From Candidatus Melainabacteria bacterium RIFCSPLOWO2_02_FULL_35_15 (GTDB lineage Bacteria; Cyanobacteriota; Vampirovibrionia; 2-02-FULL-35-15), in NCBI GenBank assembly GCA_001784585.1, contig MFRN01000004.1, positions 29,615-93,614 of the forward strand: a DNA stretch of 64,000 nt. The letters are read 5' to 3'. Below, piece by piece: positions 58,007-64,000 of this stretch. Position numbers and translations under genes: made by a program. Every line of letters begins with the position of its first letter. The first letter of the stretch is position 1. The notes under the pieces were generated by a model. It was not told where the DNA came from. It searched no databases and saw only the letters and a list, made by a program, of their open reading frames with translations.

Positions 58007-59227
58007 TCATGAAAATAATTTAGACAAAACAAATTTGGTATGGAAATAATTTAAACCACCCTGCCAGTATAAAGTATAAGGTTTGCGCATTGGGGCATCA
58101 CATGAAAGCTCTATAGTAGAGCCTTCTATAAATGTTCCGCCGGCCATAATTACCTCATCTTTGTATCCGGGTAACTTACATGGAACAGGTGTAAGGTAAT
58201 TGTTTACAGGACTATTTGCCTGAACTGTTTTGCAGATTTTTTCCAGGAAAGTTTTGTCATTTAATTTTACTGATATAACAATATCTGTTTTTATCTCATC
58301 CGGTTTTGGATTAACTTCATATCCGCTTTTTTGAAACATATAACCTGTAAGTGAAATACCTTTTAATACCTGATTTATAACATGAGGTGCAAAAAATAAT
58401 CCCTGAAAGATTGACCTGCTCATATCAAACATACATCCGCCAGCCTCTGCAATTCCAGGTGCTGTAAGTCTGCTGGCTGCCATATGAACATACTCTTTCT
58501 TTCCTGCAATATAACCACCTGAAGGGACTATTCCTCCACCAAGATTTTTAATCAGCGATCCACATGTAATATCAGCTCCTGCATCTGTAGGTTCTCTGTC
58601 TTCCGTAAACTCACCAAAGCAGTTATCAACAAAACAAATAATATTTTTGTTAATGCTTTTTACAAGAGAAATAATCTTTGCGATTTCAGAAACAGTTAAA
58701 GATTGTCGCCAATGATAACCTTTTGATCTCTGAATAAAAACCATTTTTGTTTCAGGAGAAAGATGTTCTGGAATAGCATCAAAATCTATTGTCGGGACAG
58801 GTACAGGACCTGCTCTTACCAAGGGTATTTCTTTATATGTAATCCCAAAATCAGCCAATGATTTAATTATCGGATTTAATGTATCATAAGGTTCCCCTGC
58901 TATTGAAATCAGCTCATCGCCCGGTCTCAAACATCCAAACAAACAACACGAAATAGCATGTGTACCTGAAACAAAGTGCGGTCTTACAACAGCAGCCTCT
59001 GTATTAAATATCTGTGCAAAAATCTGATCTATTTTTGCCCGTCCAAGATCGTCATGCCCGTATCCTGTAACCCAGCTAAAATGCTGCTCACCGACCTGAT
59101 TATCAATAAATGCTTTTAATACCTTATTAAAATTTATTTGTTCAATTTTATCAAGGGACAGGAAATATGAGGCAAGATATTTTTCGCCATCTGCTATTAA
59201 GGTATCTGCAAGTTCTTTAATTTGCAA
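58007..59227 (-). CDS. Methionine gamma-lyase family protein (aluminium resistance protein)
   Basis: 406 residues, PLP fold type I. The family pattern FSWVTGYGHDDLGRAKIDQIFAQIFNTEAAVVRP (55-90) and SGTHAISCCLFGCLRPGDEL are clear, then FVDNCFGEFTEDREPTDAGADITCGSLIKNLGGGIVPSGGYIAG, where Lys in SLIKN is the PLP-binding residue. These proteins are annotated as aluminium resistance or methionine gamma-lyase-like and occur in Firmicutes and Cyanobacteria; the reaction here is not proven. It overlaps miaB by 11 bp and is translated after it. Confidence 0.9.
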   Translation of the reverse strand: MQIKELADTLIADGEKYLASYFLSLDKIEQINFNKVLKAFIDNQVGEQHFSWVTGYGHDDLGRAKIDQIFAQIFNTEAAVVRPHFVSGTHAISCCLFGCLRPGDELISIAGEPYDTLNPIIKSLADFGITYKEIPLVRAGPVPVPTIDFDAIPEHLSPETKMVFIQRSKGYHWRQSLTVSEIAKIISLVKSINKNIICFVDNCFGEFTEDREPTDAGADITCGSLIKNLGGGIVPSGGYIAGKKEYVHMAASRLTAPGIAEAGGCMFDMSRSIFQGLFFAPHVINQVLKGISLTGYMFQKSGYEVNPKPDEIKTDIVISVKLNDKTFLEKICKTVQANSPVNNYLTPVPCKLPGYKDEVIMAGGTFIEGSTIELSCDAPMRKPYTLYWQGGLNYFHTKFVLSKLFS

Positions 59228-60593
59228 TTGTTAATTCTCCATTTAATGACCACGGATTTGCCCGGGTGATTTTGACGTTTACAATTTTACCCATTAACTT
59301 ATTACAATTGGCTCCTGCAACATCGTAATTCACAAGTGTATTTTTTCTGGTTCGTCCCATTAATCTGTTTTTATTTGTCTGACTTACATCTTCCACTAAA
59401 ACTTCCTGAAGGGTATTGAGCAGTTTCTTGTTTTTCTTTTCCATAATTTCATTTACAACTGAATTTAAATATCTTAGATGTTCGTTTTTTTCTTCTTCTG
59501 AGATTTGATTTTCCCACATTACACTTGGTGTATCTGGTCTTGGAGAATATGCAGCAGTGTTACATGCATCAAATTCAATCTCCTGAACAGCTTTTACAGT
59601 ATTTAAAAACTGTTCCTGTGTTTCACCGGGAAAACCTGCTATAAAATCACTTGTAATTGCAGCATCAGGTATTTTTGATCTGATTTTTTCCACCATTTTT
59701 TTATACTTGTCCACTGAGTAAATTCTTGCCATGCGCTTTAAAACTGTATCATCTCCGGACTGCATCGGAATATGAAAATACTCACATGCTTTTGGTAGTT
59801 CAGCTATTGTATCAATTAACTCATCTGTAACATGAAAAGGATGCCCTGTAAGAAACCGAATCCTTTCAATGCCTTCAATATCATGAATATACTTTAAAAG
59901 CTTTGCCAGTGAGTATTCCGGATCTTCAGGAATGTATCCAAAATTTGCTTTTTCTTTGGAATAGTTTGATGAAATATCATAGCCATATGCAGTAACATTT
60001 TGTCCAAGCAAGGTTACCTCTTTAAAACCTTCAGATGCCAATCTCTGAACTTCTTTTAAAATCACCTCGGGTGTTCTGCTTTTTTCTCTGCCGCGTACTG
60101 ACGGAACAATACAGTAAGTACAGTTAAAATTACACCCGAGAATTACATTGACCCATGCAGTTACTTTTGTCTGTCTGATTACAGGAAGCTCTGGAAGTTC
60201 AAATGGAAGCTCTTCTTCAATCTCACAGGTTTTTTTTCCGGCTTCTGCTTTTTGTATAAGTTCAGGGAGCTTATGAATATTATTTGTCCCAAAAACAATA
60301 TCTACATAAGGAAAATTAGATTGCAGCCATTTTCTTTTATCCTGAGCCAGGCAGCCAGCTACTCCAATTAAAAGATCAGGATTTTGTTTCTTTTTCTTTC
60401 CTGCAATTCCAAGCTGGCTGTAAAAGCGATGATTTGCTGCTTCCCGAATAGTACACGTATTAAAAATTACAAGATCTGCCTTATCAATATTTTCAGTAAG
60501 TTTATAATCAATTTCATTTAAGAGCCCAAGCATGTGCTCTGAGTCTGCTTTGTTCATCTGGCATCCAAAGGTTTCTATATAGATCTGTTTCAT
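59217..60593 (-). CDS. miaB: tRNA-2-methylthio-N6-dimethylallyladenosine synthase
   Basis: Radical-SAM methylthiotransferase modifying A37 of tRNAs. 458 residues: N-terminal UPF0004 domain (IYIETFGCQMNKADSEHML, 4-22, with three cluster Cys), radical SAM Cys triad in LGCNFNCTYCIVPSVRGRE (about 152-170), GFKEVTLLGQNVTAYG, IHDIEGIERIRFLTGHPFHV, SDFIAGFPGETQEQF, and a C-terminal TRAM domain. Divergent from the PfkB kinase gene. Confidence 0.96.
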   Translation of the reverse strand: MKQIYIETFGCQMNKADSEHMLGLLNEIDYKLTENIDKADLVIFNTCTIREAANHRFYSQLGIAGKKKKQNPDLLIGVAGCLAQDKRKWLQSNFPYVDIVFGTNNIHKLPELIQKAEAGKKTCEIEEELPFELPELPVIRQTKVTAWVNVILGCNFNCTYCIVPSVRGREKSRTPEVILKEVQRLASEGFKEVTLLGQNVTAYGYDISSNYSKEKANFGYIPEDPEYSLAKLLKYIHDIEGIERIRFLTGHPFHVTDELIDTIAELPKACEYFHIPMQSGDDTVLKRMARIYSVDKYKKMVEKIRSKIPDAAITSDFIAGFPGETQEQFLNTVKAVQEIEFDACNTAAYSPRPDTPSVMWENQISEEEKNEHLRYLNSVVNEIMEKKNKKLLNTLQEVLVEDVSQTNKNRLMGRTRKNTLVNYDVAGANCNKLMGKIVNVKITRANPWSLNGELTIAN

Positions 60594-60727
60594 GGATGAA
60601 ATTATACCTTAGTTTGCAAAAATCTTTTTACAGAAAAATTACATAGATTTGTCATTATCAAACATTATTTCTTACATAGTTTCATTAATATAAAAATTAA
60701 ATAATACAAATCAAACAAAGGTCACAC

Positions 60728-61990
60728 ATGGAGATTACAAAGGCGTATCCTCCAAATTTTAATCGACTTACACAGGACTTAACAGGTTCAATTAATCAGC
60801 ATTTGAATACCCCTTCTGATGTACCTATTACAATACAAACATTAGACAGTCTAATGAACAAATTTTGGTCTAATCCACTTCAAACACAATCATTTTTTTG
60901 CCTCAATCTTTGGAATGCCTGTGAGAAAGTAGTTTCCACTCTGACACAGGAAGCACAAAAAATAAGCAAAGAAGATAATTCATTTAGTAGTGTACATAAA
61001 TGTCCGGTAATTTTTAGCACAAGAGAGGGTTTAGTTATTGCATTAAACTTGAAGTCTAACGGAGGTAGTTTTGAAGTAGATTCTGTGGCTGCAAACCCAG
61101 GAGGTTGTTCAATAGATGTTGCAAGGGCATTAAATAATTTTGGTACACCATTTAAACTAATTGGAATGAGAGGAATTGGGACTATAAGCGATAATTTTAA
61201 TCTTTTACTGGAGAAAGAGGGAATAGATCCTCATCATTTACTGGAGATAAACGGTGACACTAGGTATTTCATGTGCTTTCTTGCTAATAAAAAAGAACAC
61301 TGGGTTGTTTCTTCATCGCCATGTTTAACATCTCAAGAGCTGGATAGTCTTACCAGTCAGTTAATGGATGCATGCAGAAATAATAAAGGACAAGTTTTAG
61401 CCCTTGCAACTAATCCGCCGCTTGGCGCAAAAAATAATTATATGCCAGATATTATAAAAGAGACAAAAAATAAATCAAGCATGTTTGTAATATATGACAC
61501 AAAGTTACATACAGTTGGAAAAGAATTATTAGATGCTGTTCTTGAATCTGCACCAGGAATGATAAAGCCAAATTTGGCTGAGTATGCAGAAATTGTTGGT
61601 ATAGAGGAAGAAAAATTAAGAAGCGATAAAAATTTAATTATACATTTAGCACAAGAGGTAATTAAACAATATGGAATTAAAATGATTTTAGTTTCAATGG
61701 ATAAAGACGGAGCTATGCTTATAGATAAACATAGAGCTGCCATTGCAAGTGCTCTTCCAGTAGAAGTAGTTAGTACAATTGGTGCGGGAGATACAGGAAT
61801 TGCTGCAATAATAGATAAAAGTAAAAAACAAAAAATGTCAATCAGAAAACCAAGTGATAGTCATTTTAAAGAATTTCTTAAAGCTTTTGTTGCAGCAGGA
61901 TCTGCAACAGCTAAAAAGCCAGGAACAGAGCTTGCTACCTTAGAAGAAGTACAGGATATGGAAAAAAATGTAAGCGTAAAGTTCGTTTAA
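60728..61990 (+). CDS. PfkB-family carbohydrate kinase
   Basis: 420 residues; an N-terminal extension of about 105 residues (polar, with no recognised domain) precedes the PfkB fold. Signature motifs: SVAANPGGCSIDVARALNNFG (about 118-138, substrate side) and EVVSTIGAGDTGIAAI (about 342-357), with the catalytic Asp of GAGDT. Substrate class resembles 1-phosphofructokinase or tagatose-6-phosphate kinase, but is not determined. A G/A-rich AAAGG lies near the start. Its stop shares TTAA with def. Confidence 0.86.
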   Translation: MEITKAYPPNFNRLTQDLTGSINQHLNTPSDVPITIQTLDSLMNKFWSNPLQTQSFFCLNLWNACEKVVSTLTQEAQKISKEDNSFSSVHKCPVIFSTREGLVIALNLKSNGGSFEVDSVAANPGGCSIDVARALNNFGTPFKLIGMRGIGTISDNFNLLLEKEGIDPHHLLEINGDTRYFMCFLANKKEHWVVSSSPCLTSQELDSLTSQLMDACRNNKGQVLALATNPPLGAKNNYMPDIIKETKNKSSMFVIYDTKLHTVGKELLDAVLESAPGMIKPNLAEYAEIVGIEEEKLRSDKNLIIHLAQEVIKQYGIKMILVSMDKDGAMLIDKHRAAIASALPVEVVSTIGAGDTGIAAIIDKSKKQKMSIRKPSDSHFKEFLKAFVAAGSATAKKPGTELATLEEVQDMEKNVSVKFV

Positions 61991-62487
61991 TATCTCACCC
62001 TTCTAAACAAATCACTTGCCGGGTTAGAAATTTTATCCAAAAACAGAACTCCGTCCAGATGATCTATCTCATGCTGAATAGCATGTGCCTCAAAATCTTT
62101 TGTAGACAGGATTTTTGCTTCCCCTTTAGCATTCTGATAGGCCACTACTATATGCATTGCCCGTTTTACATTTGCAGTAAAATCAGGAATGCTCAGGCAT
62201 CCTTCCCGTACAATTTTGAAATCTGACACTTCTAAAATTTTCGGATTGATTAAAATCAATAACCCATTATTTAGGTGTGGTTTTCTGGCTCTTGAAATAT
62301 CAATTCCAATTATTCTTTGAAGATTTCCTGTCTGTGGAGCAGCAAGCCCTACACAATATTTATGGCTGTTAAGGGTTTCAATAAAATCTTTAAGAAAAGT
62401 TTCCAAAGAAGAATTAAAATTTGTTACTTCTTTTGAAAGTTGCTTTAGAATTGGATCTGGATATTCTAAAATTTGTAATACTGCCAT
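61987..62487 (-). CDS. def: Peptide deformylase
   Basis: Removes the formyl group from nascent proteins, complementing Fmt. 166 residues from ATG 62487; the frame opens at 62505 but MAVLQILEYPDPIL is the usual start. The three motifs are present: GLAAPQTG (motif 1), EGCLSIPDF (motif 2, with the metal Cys) and HEIDHLDGVLFLD (motif 3, HExxH). The GxGLAAxQ motif reads CVGLAAPQTG. Confidence 0.95.
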   Translation of the reverse strand: MAVLQILEYPDPILKQLSKEVTNFNSSLETFLKDFIETLNSHKYCVGLAAPQTGNLQRIIGIDISRARKPHLNNGLLILINPKILEVSDFKIVREGCLSIPDFTANVKRAMHIVVAYQNAKGEAKILSTKDFEAHAIQHEIDHLDGVLFLDKISNPASDLFRRVRY

Positions 62488-62546
62488 AATTTCAATACAA
62501 TGCAAATAAGGCGAGATTAATTACGCCTCTACAATTTTTTTTACCT

Positions 62547-63104
62547 TTAGAGGCTTGCTACCTCTTCTAGTTCGTATTTGATCTCTACATTGAGACTTAA
62601 TGCTAACTTGTTTAAATCACTTCCTAATTTTCTGGTATCAATATTATTTGGCACTTCAGCTTCTAAATACATTATATAAATTGGTTTTGATTCACTCCCA
62701 AAACGCCTTGTACTCAGATCAGTTATATTTACACTGTTTTTTGCCAGTAAACTTGTTACCTGATAAACAATGCCTGGCTTATCTGCTCCGTATAAATGAA
62801 TTACACATAACTGTCCCGGCTCAGAACTTTTCCTATAAACATCTTCATGCCTAAGCTGATGAGTATAAACTGTTAATCCTCTTTTTTGGGTTACTATCTG
62901 AAAGGCGTTTTGTATTGTTTCTGTGTTATAAACCGGTTCAGTTGAAATCAAAAGTAACATTGCAAATTGATTCCCGATAATTGTATGGGATGAGTCATTA
63001 ATATTTGCACCAAGCTCAAACAGGGCCTTACTAATATCTGCTACTATCCCGGGACTGTCTGTTCCTAGTACAAAAACTGCAAAATAATTCTTTGATTCAT
63101 TCAT
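62547..63104 (-). CDS. Double ACT-domain regulatory protein (GcvR-like)
   Basis: 185 residues with two ACT domains in tandem: AVFVLGTDSPGIVADISKALFELGANIND (about 9-37) and VIHLYGADKPGIVYQVTSLLAKNSVNITD (about 101-129). The 'DxPGI' ligand loop is in both. This layout matches GcvR, which controls the glycine cleavage regulator by sensing glycine. A gcvPA gene is present in the window, consistent with, but not proof of, that role. Confidence 0.85.
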   Translation of the reverse strand: MNESKNYFAVFVLGTDSPGIVADISKALFELGANINDSSHTIIGNQFAMLLLISTEPVYNTETIQNAFQIVTQKRGLTVYTHQLRHEDVYRKSSEPGQLCVIHLYGADKPGIVYQVTSLLAKNSVNITDLSTRRFGSESKPIYIMYLEAEVPNNIDTRKLGSDLNKLALSLNVEIKYELEEVASL

Positions 63105-63213
63105 ATGGGAAAAGTTATTGGGTTAATTCTACTGATAGTATAAAGGAAAATCAATATTAATCCCTGTTTTTTTATATTTCACAAAAATTAACTTACATTC
63201 CAGGTGTTTATTT

Positions 63214-63379
63214 GTTACTGCCTAGCTATGTTACTAAGTCTAATCTGACTAACTTACAAAGAAAGGTTTTGCCTGGTTTATCCAGCAAAACCTGAAAAAT
63301 GATACAAAAGGTAGACTGCGAGCACTTTGCAAAGCCCGACAAGCGAGGTACGAAGCAAGGAGGGCGGTAGGCAAAAACA
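63214..63379. mobile_element. MITE-like repeat, family A, copy 2
   Basis: 166 bp, 161 of 166 identical to 29768-29933. It is bordered by exact 7-bp direct repeats TTTATTT (63207-63213, 63380-63386). The hairpin GGTTTTGCCTGG/CCAGCAAAACC lies at about 63265-63292. It sits just after the stop codon of the TIG-domain gene (63392). Confidence 0.85.
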
Positions 63380-63391
63380 TTTATTTCTTAA

Positions 63392-64000
63392 CTAATTTGG
63401 TGCACAGCGTAAAAGATATGCTTTACAGTTAAGAGATCTGTTGTCCTGTTTACAGCAATCGGGTGTTTTTTGAGGAAAGCCGGCAATGCATTTTAAAGAA
63501 TAATCAGAGTTTGTACAGTAAGCTTTAAGCCCGTTAGAACAAATGACCTTTCCACTTACAGAACAAAACGCCTCTCCCTGCAAATTAGCTACTGGTTTTC
63601 CCGGAGTCCCGACTTCTGACTTTAAAGTAAATAACCGGGAAGCTATTCCACTGGGTGTAGAAGCTATAAGTTCTGCATCAGTTTTCTGGGCTATAACACT
63701 AAATGGAAAATCAATAACTACTTTCATTTCTGTTCCATGATTAAAGACAGAAACTTTTTTAATATCTGCCATTAGAGATGACGGGAAAATAGTAACCTTG
63801 GTACTGGATATACCTTTTGGATTTTGAACAAGATTGTCTATATTGTCTTTATCCTTATACAGAAATGATCTCCCTATAAAATTATCTCCTTTTACATTTA
63901 AAGTAACTCTGTTTTTAATTTTGCTACTTGAAATCCTTGTAATTAACGGCTTTGCGACTTTTCTTGTTTTTATGCTTTTCCCTTTAAAGACAGAAATTTC
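63392..64000 (-). CDS. C-terminal part of a TIG-domain, Cys-rich secreted protein (5' end outside window)
   Basis: The frame runs unbroken from the right edge for 203 codons including stop; an ATG at 63772 is internal and the gene does not start there. The first part (KPLITRISSSKIKNRVTLNV, NPKGISSTKVTIFPSSL, KVSVFNHGTEMKVVIDFPF) has the beta-strand pattern of a TIG/IPT domain. The last 65 residues hold ten Cys, including QGEAFCSVSGKVICSNGLKAYC and DCCKQDN, a disulphide-rich end ending RCAPN. Cell-surface or extracellular location is inferred. A mobile repeat lies 12 bp after the stop. Confidence 0.7.
   Translation of the reverse strand, partial: EISVFKGKSIKTRKVAKPLITRISSSKIKNRVTLNVKGDNFIGRSFLYKDKDNIDNLVQNPKGISSTKVTIFPSSLMADIKKVSVFNHGTEMKVVIDFPFSVIAQKTDAELIASTPSGIASRLFTLKSEVGTPGKPVANLQGEAFCSVSGKVICSNGLKAYCTNSDYSLKCIAGFPQKTPDCCKQDNRSLNCKAYLLRCAPN

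Overview
The window is an AT-rich bacterial chromosome segment, densely packed with genes on both strands. It carries mostly housekeeping and core metabolic genes, plus a signalling cluster, a few toxin-type genes and many small dispersed repeats. No phage, plasmid, CRISPR or transposase gene is visible. Several traits fit a non-photosynthetic relative of Cyanobacteria (Melainabacteria/Vampirovibrionia-like): an RpaB-like response regulator, a long RecG, a methionine gamma-lyase-like 'aluminium resistance' protein, a split glycine dehydrogenase subunit (gcvPA), an LCP protein and short palindromic repeats of a kind I recall from cyanobacteria. No photosynthesis gene is present. This placement is inference from gene content, not proof.

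Layout. 1-2.4 kb: end of a secreted protein, a collagen-like protein and pgk. 2.6-8.6 kb: a DUF1285-like protein, then pheA, an acidic secreted protein, a two-component pair and recG on the minus strand. 8.7-13.5 kb: a ureohydrolase homologue lacking metal ligands, ftsZ-bioD and bioY-rsgA. 13.6-20.6 kb: a coiled-coil protein, a Fic protein, an acyl-CoA dehydrogenase and a signalling cluster (one PAS kinase, four receiver proteins). 20.6-30.3 kb: a 13-Asp-box secreted protein, CoA-transferase, five-heme cytochrome, argG, guaA, a STAS protein and a small Cys-rich secreted protein. 30.3-36.9 kb: Zn peptidase, fmt, an unknown protein, pyrB, gcvPA, two small genes and a CPBP protease. 36.9-43.8 kb: the minus-strand transcription/translation block secE-nusG-(small membrane ORF)-rimP-nusA-ylxR-infB-rbfA-truB. 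44-47 kb: tRNA-Trp, a PIN toxin with a small partner and decayed fragments, an unknown protein and a DUF4143 ATPase. 47.3-58 kb: sigma-70 factor, secreted protein, patatin, LCP-glycosyltransferase-ThDP decarboxylase, proS, RpaB-like regulator and a BMP-type lipoprotein. 58-64 kb: PLP lyase-miaB, a PfkB kinase, def, a double-ACT protein and the end of a TIG-domain, Cys-rich protein.

The most unusual content is a set of small mobile repeats. A 166-bp element occurs twice (29.8 and 63.2 kb, about 97% identical, 7-bp target duplications). An 85/156-bp element occurs twice (29.0 and 47.0 kb, identical over 85 bp); one copy sits exactly on the guaA stop codon and has duplicated the last codons. A third element (2.5 and 43.9 kb) lies just upstream of a gene and of tRNA-Trp. 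A fourth separates two small genes at 36.0 kb, again duplicating a gene's last codons. Short palindromes and heptamer repeats lie in frame inside recG, fmt, the patatin gene and bioD, adding residues without breaking the reading frame.

Other points: six convergent gene pairs overlap by exactly 4 bp at their stop codons; ylxR appears to start at ATT; nusG is not followed by rplK; gcvPA is not followed by gcvPB; and three genes have TATAAT boxes only 7-12 nt before the start codon with no Shine-Dalgarno sequence, suggesting leaderless transcripts.
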